From an uncultured Pelagibacteraceae bacterium (GTDB taxonomy: Bacteria; Pseudomonadota; Alphaproteobacteria; Pelagibacterales; Pelagibacteraceae): DNA of 64,000 nt. Shown here piece after piece: positions 40,061 to 49,066 of this stretch. Each line of letters opens with the position of its first letter. Positions within the stretch are counted from its first letter, which is position 1. The translations under genes and the position numbers were made by a program. A model generated the notes under the pieces. The model ran no database searches. It had not been told where the DNA came from and saw only the letters and a program-made list of their open reading frames with translations. The stretch covers positions 75,759 to 139,758 of the forward strand of contig CACBFE010000002.1 of the NCBI GenBank assembly GCA_902538445.1, read 5' to 3'.

Positions 40061-41737
40061 TTAATAAAGATTATCTAGTTGTTGTTTATAATTTTTAATT
40101 ATTTCTTTTCTTTTTAACTTTAAAGTTGGTGTTAACATTCCGTTTTCAATTGTAAATTCTTCGTGAATTAAAACAAATTTTTTAATTTTTTCTATTAAAC
40201 TTAAACTTTTATTTGTATTTTCAATTACAAGTTTAATTTTTTCTTTATTAATATCTTGTTCTGTAACAATTATTGCTACTAAATAGTTTTTTTTATCTCC
40301 ATAAACAAATGATTGTTTAATTAATGTATTTAAACATAAAATATTTTCAACCTTGCTTGGTGAAATGTTGTCTCCACCCAAATTTACTATAATGTCTTTT
40401 TTTCTATCAGTTATTTTTAAATAATTGTTTTGATCTAATTCACCAATGTCCCCAGTATATAACCAGCCATCTTTGATTACATTTTTTGTCTCCTCCTCTA
40501 GATTCCAATAACCTAACATAACGTTTTCACCCTTTATCAAGATTTCACCATCCTTTGCTATCTTTACCTTATTAGTTCTAAATGGAGGACCAACCGACTC
40601 GACCTTAATCAAATTCGGTACATTACAGCTTACAACAGGTGAAGCCTCGGTAAGACCATAACCTTGTAGTGTGGGTAAACCTACTGCGTTTAAAAATTCT
40701 CCAATATTTTGATCTAGTGCTCCTCCGCCGGAAACGAAGGCTTGAAGATTTCCTCCAAATTGACTTCTGATTTTTTTTCTTACTAATTTTTCACATATAA
40801 AATTTACGATTTTTTCATTAAAACTTAATTTCTCTTTTTTAAGAATTTTTTTACCTAATTTTAAAGTTTGGTTTATCAATTTTCTTTTAAGTCCTTTTTG
40901 TTTTTCAAAATTCATGCTTATTTTTACAAAAAGGTTTTGATAAAATCTTGGAACAGCTGTCATAATAGTGGGTTTAGCAATACTCATATTTGAAATTAAT
41001 TTTTCTAAACTCTCTGCATAAAAAACTTTTGCTCCGATTATTATTTGAATAAATTGTACAGTGTGTTCATAGGAATGTGATAATGGTAACCATGTTAAAA
41101 ATGCAGGATCTCTTTTTTCAGTTAGAGTTTCAAGTAACTCAACTGCTCCTTCACAATTTGATAGTATACCGCCATGACTTAGTATAACTCCTTTGGGGTT
41201 TCCTGATGTACCCGATGTATAAATAATACAGGCAGGCATATTTCTTTTTAATTTATTGTTAACCACTTTTTTATAATTTTTGTCTTCAAGAATATTTTGA
41301 ATTAATAAACTATCAGCGTCTATCTCTTCAAATGAGATCAATTTCTGTTTGCTTAAATTAATGTGTTTTTTTATTTTTTTAAATTGATCATTGTTTGAAA
41401 CTATAATTAATGATGGCTTACAATCATTTAAAATATATTCATAATCATTTGAAGAATATGTTGTGAAAATTGGAACTGATATTCCTCCTGCGTTCATAAC
41501 AGCAAGATCTGTCATTAACCAATACGGTCTATTTTCAGATAATATTAAACAACGATCTCCTTCTTGAATTAATGTTTGTAATTTTGATGAAAGTTTAAAA
41601 ATCCTCTCTTTTATTTCACCCCAACTATAAGATGGTTTTCCTGGTTTTAACCATTTTAAAAAAGGTCTGTTAGGATCTACTTCCTCACACTTTTTAAAAT
41701 ATAATTCTACAAGACTATTAAGTTTATCTATTTCCAT
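40061..41737 (-). CDS. Long-chain acyl-CoA synthetase (AMP-forming)
   Basis: IIYTSGTSGNPKGVILSH, GYGLTEASPVVS, GWLYTGDIGELDQNNYLKITDRKKDIIV. Confidence 0.93.
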   Translation of the reverse strand: MEIDKLNSLVELYFKKCEEVDPNRPFLKWLKPGKPSYSWGEIKERIFKLSSKLQTLIQEGDRCLILSENRPYWLMTDLAVMNAGGISVPIFTTYSSNDYEYILNDCKPSLIIVSNNDQFKKIKKHINLSKQKLISFEEIDADSLLIQNILEDKNYKKVVNNKLKRNMPACIIYTSGTSGNPKGVILSHGGILSNCEGAVELLETLTEKRDPAFLTWLPLSHSYEHTVQFIQIIIGAKVFYAESLEKLISNMSIAKPTIMTAVPRFYQNLFVKISMNFEKQKGLKRKLINQTLKLGKKILKKEKLSFNEKIVNFICEKLVRKKIRSQFGGNLQAFVSGGGALDQNIGEFLNAVGLPTLQGYGLTEASPVVSCNVPNLIKVESVGPPFRTNKVKIAKDGEILIKGENVMLGYWNLEEETKNVIKDGWLYTGDIGELDQNNYLKITDRKKDIIVNLGGDNISPSKVENILCLNTLIKQSFVYGDKKNYLVAIIVTEQDINKEKIKLVIENTNKSLSLIEKIKKFVLIHEEFTIENGMLTPTLKLKRKEIIKNYKQQLDNLY

Positions 41738-41741
41738 AACT

Positions 41742-41828
41742 TGGTGGGCGAAGAGAGACTCGAACTCTCAAGGTATTGCTACCACCGGATTTTGAGTCCG
41801 GCGCGTCTACCAGTTCCACCATTCGCCC
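41742..41828 (-). tRNA. tRNA-Leu (anticodon CAA), CCA encoded
   Basis: Reverse complement GGGCGAATGGTGGAACTGGTAGACGCGCCGGACTCAAAATCCGGTGGTAGCAATACCTTGAGAGTTCGAGTCTCTCTTCGCCCACCA; long variable arm, CTCAAAA anticodon loop. Confidence 0.97.
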
Positions 41829-41843
41829 ATTTTTCGAAATAAT

Positions 41844-42689
41844 CTAATTTATTTTTCTTACTAAGAGAACAAAAATAATTGATGTGACGAACATAATTAG
41901 TGCATATGCAGCAGTTGGCACCATAAAAACGATATCGTCCCATAATTGAGTGGCCACGAAAACAGCTAAAGTTCCATTTTGTAATCCGCATTCAAGTGAA
42001 ATACATTTTCTTTGTTCTAATCCTGAGGCTAAAAATTTAGCAATGTAGTAGCCTATAAAAATCATTGTGATGTTTAAAATGAAAGCTACTAAACCTGCTC
42101 TTGTAATAAAGCTAATAATTCTATCCCACTCTTCAACCCAAATAGAAATAAAGACAATTAGAAATAATATTACCGACAATCTCTGAACTAACAGAGTTTT
42201 AGATACAATAAAATCCGTCATTAAACTTCTTACAATCATGCCAAAAATAACAGGAACTGTTACTACAAAAAACATTTTAGCAGCAATATTAATCATGGAT
42301 ATTTCTTTAGTTATTTCAAAACCTAGAAAGCTTGCTGAATTGTAGACAATTAAAGGAACTGTTATCACAGATATTAAACTCACAACTGCAGTTAACGTTA
42401 CGGATAGCGCTACGTCACCGTTTGCAAATTTAGTTAATATATTTGACGTAACTCCACCTGGAGCTGCTGCAATTATCATTACACCTAGTGCGATTTCTGG
42501 TGGCACTGAAATAATATGGATTAAGATAAAAGCGATAATTGGAAGTATTATAACTTGACCAAAAAAACCTACTATAAAATCTCTAGGGATTGTAATTACT
42601 CTTTTAAAGTCTGCTACGGTTAAGCCAAGACCTAATCCGAACATTATTATGGCTAAACACACCGGAGCTATTGTTTTTGCTATTTCCAT
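41844..42689 (-). CDS. Bile acid:sodium symporter (BASS/ArsB-type) family transporter
   Basis: Polytopic; GLGLTVADFKRV, IAAAPGGVTSNILTKFANGDVALSVTLTAV, ECGLQNGTLAVFVA. Confidence 0.92.
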   Translation of the reverse strand: MEIAKTIAPVCLAIIMFGLGLGLTVADFKRVITIPRDFIVGFFGQVIILPIIAFILIHIISVPPEIALGVMIIAAAPGGVTSNILTKFANGDVALSVTLTAVVSLISVITVPLIVYNSASFLGFEITKEISMINIAAKMFFVVTVPVIFGMIVRSLMTDFIVSKTLLVQRLSVILFLIVFISIWVEEWDRIISFITRAGLVAFILNITMIFIGYYIAKFLASGLEQRKCISLECGLQNGTLAVFVATQLWDDIVFMVPTAAYALIMFVTSIIFVLLVRKIN

Positions 42690-42706
42690 AATATTTTTGA
42701 AGAGGT

Positions 42707-43729
42707 TTAGATACTAAATTTTGAAAACTTCATCAAGTTAAACATTGTTGAAGCATAATCACTGAATGCTCTTTGACTAATAAGATAATTTTTTTCTATT
42801 ATTTTCATATCTTCTCGTCTTACTCCTAAAGAATACTCTAGTTTTTTATTCCTTGAAATAAGCTTCCTTTTTTCAAGTGTTTTAAGTTTCCGAATTACTG
42901 TTGCTCTTGGGATAGAAGAGATGTCCGCAATTGATGAAGCGTTAATTCCTCTTTTTGCCTTATGTTTTAAATTCATTAAAAATAAGTCTCCATAGGTTTT
43001 AGGTTTTTTCGTTATATTGTTCTCTATTTCTTCAAATAAGCTTCTCATTTGAACTAAGCCAATAGATCCATATACATTCCAAGATTCTAGATCACCAAAA
43101 AATGATCTGTGTCTTGTTAAATAAGGTATTTGAAATCTGTACCAGTATTCCCAGCTTACTGTGAAATGCTCTGTAATAAACTTTTTAATATCCTCTTTTT
43201 GTAGGGCTTTACCAAACCAATCTTCAGCTGATAAATAAATTGAAATTTTTGATAGCAAACTTGCCATGTTTTCTATCGTGGCCATAGGTTTTTGAATTTC
43301 TAATCCTTTTGAATTTAAAAAGATTGTTTTCCCTGTTCTAATAATAACATCGTGTTTTTGTAAATAATTTATCTTTCGTCTAACTGTTTCTTTTGGAATA
43401 TCTAAATCTTTTGAAATCTCAATTAAGTTTAATTTTTCAATACCTACTTTGTCCTGACTATAGAAAGCATCCAAAGACATAAAATGAAATCGGTCTGAAT
43501 AGTTTACGTAAACTTTGTTCATTAGATACATTAAGATTAAATATGTATCGAAGTCGTTAAAATTTAAATAAGAACGGTTAACCCAGTCTTGCTGTAGTCT
43601 GTATAGACCTTTTAATACTTCGTTTATATTTCTTTGAAAGACTTCAAATACTTTGTCTTTGTCTAAGCTACCTTTTAGATTTTTTTGATTGTTTATATGA
43701 GCAATTTTTATGTCTGCAGGATTGCTCAT
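42707..43729 (-). CDS. Putative transcriptional regulator with two winged-HTH-like segments
   Basis: EISKDLDIPKETVRRKINYLQKHDVIIRTGKTIFL and SSIADISSIPRATVIRKLKTLEKRKLISRN resemble winged HTHs. Confidence 0.75.
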   Translation of the reverse strand: MSNPADIKIAHINNQKNLKGSLDKDKVFEVFQRNINEVLKGLYRLQQDWVNRSYLNFNDFDTYLILMYLMNKVYVNYSDRFHFMSLDAFYSQDKVGIEKLNLIEISKDLDIPKETVRRKINYLQKHDVIIRTGKTIFLNSKGLEIQKPMATIENMASLLSKISIYLSAEDWFGKALQKEDIKKFITEHFTVSWEYWYRFQIPYLTRHRSFFGDLESWNVYGSIGLVQMRSLFEEIENNITKKPKTYGDLFLMNLKHKAKRGINASSIADISSIPRATVIRKLKTLEKRKLISRNKKLEYSLGVRREDMKIIEKNYLISQRAFSDYASTMFNLMKFSKFSI

Positions 43730-43734
43730 TATGA

Positions 43735-43920
43735 TTATTTATTCCAAGTTACGCTTTGATTAATAAGAATGGCCATTAAAATCCAAATGATAAACGTGTC
43801 ACCTGGAGAAAAACCATAATCTGCACCAAACATTCCCGCAACTATTACGATAGCGTAGATCACAACTGTCGATAAAATTAAACTTGCGAGGTATCTAAGA
43901 ATTGTGCATTTTAAATTCAT
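43735..43920 (-). CDS. Small membrane protein of unknown function (61 aa)
   Basis: MNLKCTILRYLASLILSTVVIYAIVIVAGMFGADYGFSPGDTFIIWILMAILINQSVTWNK; two TM segments. ORF-track start at 44061 would run over the divergent gene. Confidence 0.65.
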   Translation of the reverse strand: MNLKCTILRYLASLILSTVVIYAIVIVAGMFGADYGFSPGDTFIIWILMAILINQSVTWNK

Positions 43921-44518
43921 GTTAAAAAAATTATACGACAGATGTGTAGAGCTGGCTAGGCATAAATTTTCTAAGCCTTTACTTGGCTTTGTAGCATTCA
44001 TTGAAAGTTTCTTTTTCCCCGTTCCACCAGATTTAATGATCGTGCCTATGGTCGTAGCCAAAAGAGAAGATTATTTTAAGATATTTTTAATTGCTACTGT
44101 AGGTTCAGTTTTAGGTGGATTGTTTGGTTACATGTTGGGTGTGTTTTTTTTAGATGCTTCGATGGTTATTATCGAGTTTTATGGATATGAGGAAAAAGTT
44201 TTTCAAATTCAAGATAAGATGTCTACAAGAGGCGGTTTTTTAGCTTGGCTGGGTATAATGTTTTTAGCTGGTTTCACTCCTCTACCCTTTAAGGTGTTCA
44301 CAATTACAAGCGGAGTTATTGGATTTAATCTTGCCGTTTTCTTTTTCATATGTCTTTTTACAAGAGGTTTGAGATTTTTATTAGTTTCTTACTTTACTTA
44401 TCTTTTTGGTAAAAAATTTGGTGAATTTATCGAAGAGAAAGGTGCGTTATGGTTTACTTTAACTGGAATATTTATTGTAATTTTAGCAGCTGTCTTATAC
44501 ATAATCTTCGTTAAATGA
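43919..44518 (+). CDS. YqaA/DedA-like membrane protein
   Basis: LLGFVAFIESFFFPVPPDLMIVPMVVAKRED..., GFTPLPFKVFTITSGVIGFNLAVF. Confidence 0.85.
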   Translation: MLKKLYDRCVELARHKFSKPLLGFVAFIESFFFPVPPDLMIVPMVVAKREDYFKIFLIATVGSVLGGLFGYMLGVFFLDASMVIIEFYGYEEKVFQIQDKMSTRGGFLAWLGIMFLAGFTPLPFKVFTITSGVIGFNLAVFFFICLFTRGLRFLLVSYFTYLFGKKFGEFIEEKGALWFTLTGIFIVILAAVLYIIFVK

Positions 44519-44994
44519 TTTTAAATAACAAGCTATTACTCAATGGTATTTTAGCCTTTAGTATACTCTCGCTTTCAATAGCTTACTTCATACAATATGT
44601 GCTTGGTCATAAACCATGTAATTTGTGTTTAATTGAGAGAGTTCCCTATATTGCAGCGATAATTCTTATTTCACTTGTCTTTATTTTAAATAAATACCAA
44701 AAAATAATTTCTAGCCTCATTTTAATATTCTTTATTTTTGGTGCTGTGGTTTCTTTTTATCATTTTGGTATAGAACAAGGTTTTTTTAGCGAATCTTTAG
44801 TTTGCGATTTGGGCAATAGCCGGCCCTTAAATAAAGAAGAACTTCTAAATCAGCTAAAAAAAACAGAGATAGTGAGCTGTAAAGATGTAACTTTTAGATT
44901 TTTGGGGCTTTCACTTGCTACAATAAATACAGTTATCTCATTAATACTTAGTGGTATTATAATAAAAATTATTAAAAATTATGGAAAAAACTAA
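44515..44994 (+). CDS. dsbB: Disulfide bond formation protein DsbB-like
   Basis: Four TM segments, GHKPCNLCLIERVPY redox motif and a second periplasmic Cys pair. Confidence 0.9.
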   Translation: MILNNKLLLNGILAFSILSLSIAYFIQYVLGHKPCNLCLIERVPYIAAIILISLVFILNKYQKIISSLILIFFIFGAVVSFYHFGIEQGFFSESLVCDLGNSRPLNKEELLNQLKKTEIVSCKDVTFRFLGLSLATINTVISLILSGIIIKIIKNYGKN

Positions 44995-45514
44995 CAAGAA
45001 AACTTTAGAAGAAATTATAAGAGTTGACCATGCTGGTGAACGTGGGGCTATAAAAATATATGAAGGACAACTTCTAGCTCTTAAGACGTTCAAACAAGAT
45101 GAATTTTTAAAAAAGAAAATAGAGGAAATGAAAGAGCATGAAAAAGAACACTACGAATATTTTGATAACGAAATTAAAAAAAGAAATATAAAACCTACAA
45201 AACTTTTACCTCTCTGGGATCTGATGGGTGTAACTCTTGGTTTTGGAACGGCAATGTTAGGAGAAAAAGCAGCCATGCTTTGTACTGCATCAGTTGAAGA
45301 GGTAATTGATGGTCACTATAAAGATCAAACTTATAAACTTGGAAAAGATGAAGAAGAGTTAAAAAAGAAAATTATGAAATTTAGGCAGGACGAATTAGAT
45401 CATAAAGACATAGCGTATGATAATGGAGCAACAAAAAAAGGATTATACGGAGTCTTAGATAAAATCATTAAAACTTCATCAAGAATAGCTATTACGATTT
45501 CAGAAAAAGTCTAA
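44981..45514 (+). CDS. coq7: Demethoxyubiquinone hydroxylase (COQ7 family)
   Basis: IRVDHAGERGAIKIYEGQL, EHEKEHYEYF, ASVEEVIDGHY, DELDHKDIA: diiron ligands. Confidence 0.95.
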   Translation: MEKTNKKTLEEIIRVDHAGERGAIKIYEGQLLALKTFKQDEFLKKKIEEMKEHEKEHYEYFDNEIKKRNIKPTKLLPLWDLMGVTLGFGTAMLGEKAAMLCTASVEEVIDGHYKDQTYKLGKDEEELKKKIMKFRQDELDHKDIAYDNGATKKGLYGVLDKIIKTSSRIAITISEKV

Positions 45515-46084
45515 TTAAGGTTCTAACTCGATATCCCAATATAGATAATCCATCCAACTTTCATGAAGAAAGTTTGGTGGAAAATGTCTTCCGTTGCGAT
45601 GTAAATCTTCAACTGTCGGCGCGTAAGGTTTATTAGCTAATTTTAGATCACAGTCTCTATAAAGCTTTCCACCTTTTTTAACATTGCAGCTAGAACAAGC
45701 TGTTACAACATTGTTCCAATCTGTTAATCCCCCTCTCGACTTCGGTAACAAATGATCAAAGGTCAAATCTTTTGTGTCACCACAATATTGGCAAGCAAAC
45801 TTGTCTCTTAAAAAAACATTAAATCTTGTAAAGTTCGGATTTTTTGAAGGTTGAATAAAATTTTTAAGCGCGATCACACTTGGTAAATTCATTTCAAATG
45901 AAGGACTTCTTATTTTTCTTTTATAGTTTGAGACAATACTCACTCTGTCTAAAAAGACTGATTTAACTGCATCTTGCCAACACCAAATTGAAAGCGGGTA
46001 ATAACTTAGCGGTCTAAAGTCAGCGTTTAGCACTAACGCCGGACATTTTTCAAGAGGTACTTTATCTACAGAAGAAATAATCAT
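45515..46084 (-). CDS. HNH endonuclease
   Basis: CQYCGDTKDLTFDHLLPKSRGGLTDWNNVVTACSSCNVKKGG. Confidence 0.93.
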   Translation of the reverse strand: MIISSVDKVPLEKCPALVLNADFRPLSYYPLSIWCWQDAVKSVFLDRVSIVSNYKRKIRSPSFEMNLPSVIALKNFIQPSKNPNFTRFNVFLRDKFACQYCGDTKDLTFDHLLPKSRGGLTDWNNVVTACSSCNVKKGGKLYRDCDLKLANKPYAPTVEDLHRNGRHFPPNFLHESWMDYLYWDIELEP

Positions 46085-46098
46085 AAACTAAAGCTAAC

Positions 46099-46136
46099 TG
46101 ATACAAAAAATTATATCAAGTTATAATTATGTATCA
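46099..46136. repeat. AT-rich two-part inverted repeat between esterase and HNH genes
   Basis: TGATAC-aaaa-AATTATA-tcaagt-TATAATT-at-GTATCA. Confidence 0.6.
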
Positions 46137-46145
46137 CTCAAAAAA

Positions 46146-46802
46146 TTAAGAATTAAATTGTTTTTTTATAAATTGAAGGCCCAAACTTGACCCCTCTGTT
46201 GGTATACGATGTTCACAGTTTTTGAAAATTTTTGTTTCTATTTCATAATTATTTTTATTAAAAAAGTCTTTAGCCTCTAATAATGAATCGATAGAAACAA
46301 CTTGATCTATGTCCCCATGCATTAAAATAATCTTTGGCCTAGAATTAATATTTTTTGAAAGATGTTCGGTGTCTATGATTCTACCTGAGTAACCAATAAC
46401 AGAATTCACAGTATCTTTTCTTTTTAGACCAGCTTGTAAAGTAATCATGCAACCTTGGCTAAATCCTCCAATGATGATCTTGTCACTTGTTAGACTATTT
46501 TTTTTTTTTACTTCGTCAATAAGTTTATTTAATTTGTTTTCTGCGACAAGTGATTTAGCTAAAACTTGCTCCGGTGTTTGATCCATAAGATCAAACCATT
46601 GAAAACCTGAAGGGCTTGCTGCACATTTCTCAGGAGCATCAGGACAAATGAATATTGTATCTGGTAAATGAGTACGCCAGTAATTTGCAAGGATTGAGAT
46701 ATCGTTACCATCTCCACCATAGCCGTGGCAAAGTATTACGGCGTTTTTGGGTTTATTTTTAGAAAGTGGTTCTAAAACAATTGTATTTAATGAATAGGTC
46801 AT
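46146..46802 (-). CDS. Phospholipase/carboxylesterase family alpha/beta hydrolase
   Basis: VILCHGYGGDGNDIS, IGGFSQGCMITLQ, LMHGDIDQVVSIDS, CEHRIPTEG. Confidence 0.9.
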   Translation of the reverse strand: MTYSLNTIVLEPLSKNKPKNAVILCHGYGGDGNDISILANYWRTHLPDTIFICPDAPEKCAASPSGFQWFDLMDQTPEQVLAKSLVAENKLNKLIDEVKKKNSLTSDKIIIGGFSQGCMITLQAGLKRKDTVNSVIGYSGRIIDTEHLSKNINSRPKIILMHGDIDQVVSIDSLLEAKDFFNKNNYEIETKIFKNCEHRIPTEGSSLGLQFIKKQFNS

Positions 46803-46817
46803 GATAGTAGAATATTA

Positions 46818-47018
46818 ATGTCTGAATTTTTTTTTAATTTTATAGGGTTTACTTTATTAGGTGCTGTAGCCATAGTTTTAATAATGGGTATATATACTTT
46901 ATTTAAGGGCGGAAGTACTAGTAAAAAATATTCTAATAAATTAATGCAATTAAGGGTCTTGCTTCAGTTTATTGCAATTATAGTTCTGGTTTTAATGGCC
47001 TATTTTTTTAAAAATTAA
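46818..47018 (+). CDS. HIG1-domain twin-transmembrane protein
   Basis: Two TM segments with SKKYSNKLMQLRVLLQFIAIIVLVLMAYFF, typical of alphaproteobacterial HIG1-domain proteins. Confidence 0.8.
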   Translation: MSEFFFNFIGFTLLGAVAIVLIMGIYTLFKGGSTSKKYSNKLMQLRVLLQFIAIIVLVLMAYFFKN

Positions 47019-47542
47019 ATATATTTTTTTATTAAGCTAATAAAATCATCACTCACAAAATCAACTTCGCCAATTACTCTGCCAAATTCATCGCCATTTT
47101 TGTCGATTAAAATACTCGTAGGAAGTCCTCGCATTTTGAATTGCTTTACTAATTTCAACTTTGGATCATAGTAAGTATCTAAACTAGCGACACCAATACT
47201 TCTGAAAAAGTCTCTAACTTTTAGCTTATTAGGTTGTTCCATGTTAATAGCGTAAACTTTTACTTGTGGAAATTGATTGGTTAATTTTTCAAGCGAGGGC
47301 ATTTCTCTTTTACAAGGCGCACACCACGTTGCCCAAAAATTCAAGATCATGATGTTGCCTTTTTTGTTAGTTAAATCCACTTCATTAAGATCTGAATCTT
47401 TGAATTTTAATTCTTTAATTTGAGTTGGTTTTTCATGAATTACTATATTTTTTGAAAAATCTTCTGCCCCGTAAAGATTATGGCTAATCAGATATAGAAG
47501 GATTATGTGAATATAGATTTTAAAAGATTTACTAATTTTCAT
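47015..47542 (-). CDS. TlpA-like thiol:disulfide oxidoreductase
   Basis: ILNFWATWCAPCKREMPSLEKL, RGLPTSILIDKNG; signal/anchor N-terminus. Confidence 0.92.
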   Translation of the reverse strand: MKISKSFKIYIHIILLYLISHNLYGAEDFSKNIVIHEKPTQIKELKFKDSDLNEVDLTNKKGNIMILNFWATWCAPCKREMPSLEKLTNQFPQVKVYAINMEQPNKLKVRDFFRSIGVASLDTYYDPKLKLVKQFKMRGLPTSILIDKNGDEFGRVIGEVDFVSDDFISLIKKYI

Positions 47543-47572
47543 ATTAATTTAAATTAGAAATAACACAGTAAA

Positions 47573-48952
47573 ATGAAAAATAAAACAATTTGGTCTAATA
47601 GATTTAAAAACAAAACGTCTCAATCTTTTCAAGAGATTGGGTCTTCAATTCATATTGATAAAAGACTTTATGAACAAGATATCGCTTCATCTGTTGTGCA
47701 CACGCAAATGCTAGTGAAACAAAAGATTATTAAAAGTGAAGTTGGTAACAAAATTATCAATGGACTTAGAAAAATTAAAGTTCAGATAGATAAGGGAAAT
47801 TTCGTGTTTAAAGAAAAGTTTGAGGATATTCACTTAAATATAGAAAAAGCATTATTTGAGATCATTGGTCCTTCAGCTGGATTTCTGCACACTGCAAGAT
47901 CAAGAAATGATCAAGTAGTAACTGATTTTAAATTATGGGTCAAAGAAGCATCAAACGAAATCATTAAAAGTATTTCAGCTGTTATGAAAAATCTGATTAA
48001 AAAAGCAGAAAAAAATACAGATGCAGTTATGCCTGGATTAACGCATTTAAAAAATGCACAACCTATTTCATTCGCTCATTATTTGTTGTCATACTACGAG
48101 ATGTTAAAAAGAGATAAAAAAAGGTTTGAAAATAATCTTGAGCTATTAAATGAGTGTCCACTTGGGTCTGCAGCACTCTCAGGAACATCTTATAAAATAG
48201 ACAGAACCTATACTGCAAAAAAACTTGGTTTTAAAAAACCTACAGATAACTCAATGGACTCTGTATCGGATAGAGATTTTGCAATTGATTTTTTATATGC
48301 TTCTGCTGTTTGTGCAATGCACCTATCTAGATTGGCAGAAGACTTTATTATTTATAATTCCGATGCTTTCAATTTAATTTCATTCAAAGACAGCATGCTC
48401 ACAGGCTCTTCTATTATGCCACAAAAAAAGAATCCTGATCCTGCGGAACTAATAAGAGGAAAAGTTGGAATGAATTATGGAAAGTTAAATGCAATGCTGA
48501 CAATAATGAAAGGTCTTCCCATGTCATATTTTAAAGACATGCAGGATGACAAAGAGTTAGTTTTTAGTGGCTATGATACTTTGAAAGATACTCTAACTAT
48601 GAGCGCCGAATTAATAAATTCTGTAAATGCTAATAAAGCAAATATGCTTTTTATGGCTAATCAAGGATATACAACAGCAACTGATTTTGCAGACTATCTT
48701 GTTAAAAATAAAAATTTATCATTTAGAGAGTCTTACGCTATTTCAGCAAAAGTTGTGAATTATGCAGAAAAAAATAAAAAGATGTTATCTGAATTAAATT
48801 TGGATGAAATCAAAAAATTTCATAAAGATTTAGATAAAAGTGTTTTAAAAGTATTTGATGTAAAAAATTCTATGAATGCAAAAAAATCTCATGGAGGAAC
48901 ATCTATAATTAACGTTAAATCAATGATAAAAAAATATAAAAGAGAAATTTAA
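47573..48952 (+). CDS. argH: Argininosuccinate lyase
   Basis: TARSRNDQVVTDFKLW, GSSIMPQKKNPDPAELIRGK fumarase-superfamily signature. Confidence 0.97.
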   Translation: MKNKTIWSNRFKNKTSQSFQEIGSSIHIDKRLYEQDIASSVVHTQMLVKQKIIKSEVGNKIINGLRKIKVQIDKGNFVFKEKFEDIHLNIEKALFEIIGPSAGFLHTARSRNDQVVTDFKLWVKEASNEIIKSISAVMKNLIKKAEKNTDAVMPGLTHLKNAQPISFAHYLLSYYEMLKRDKKRFENNLELLNECPLGSAALSGTSYKIDRTYTAKKLGFKKPTDNSMDSVSDRDFAIDFLYASAVCAMHLSRLAEDFIIYNSDAFNLISFKDSMLTGSSIMPQKKNPDPAELIRGKVGMNYGKLNAMLTIMKGLPMSYFKDMQDDKELVFSGYDTLKDTLTMSAELINSVNANKANMLFMANQGYTTATDFADYLVKNKNLSFRESYAISAKVVNYAEKNKKMLSELNLDEIKKFHKDLDKSVLKVFDVKNSMNAKKSHGGTSIINVKSMIKKYKREI

Positions 48953-49062
48953 TGAAACTAATAACTGCTTTTTTCCTGGTGATTTTTATTTTAACTAGTT
49001 GTGGAAAAAAATCTGAACCTAAATACCAAGGTCAAATAGATCAGGTCAATATAATTTCATAA
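48952..49062 (+). CDS. Small 36-aa lipoprotein, LptM-like
   Basis: MKLITAFFLVIFILTSCGKKSEPKYQGQIDQVNIIS: lipobox LTSC-GKKSEP, between argH and lysA. Missing from the ORF track because of length. Confidence 0.82.
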   Translation: MKLITAFFLVIFILTSCGKKSEPKYQGQIDQVNIIS

Positions 49063-49066
49063 TCTT

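Noticed and set aside
45515-46084. HNH endonuclease as part of a restriction or defence island
   Set aside because: Neighbours are housekeeping genes and there is no methylase or mobile-element signature.
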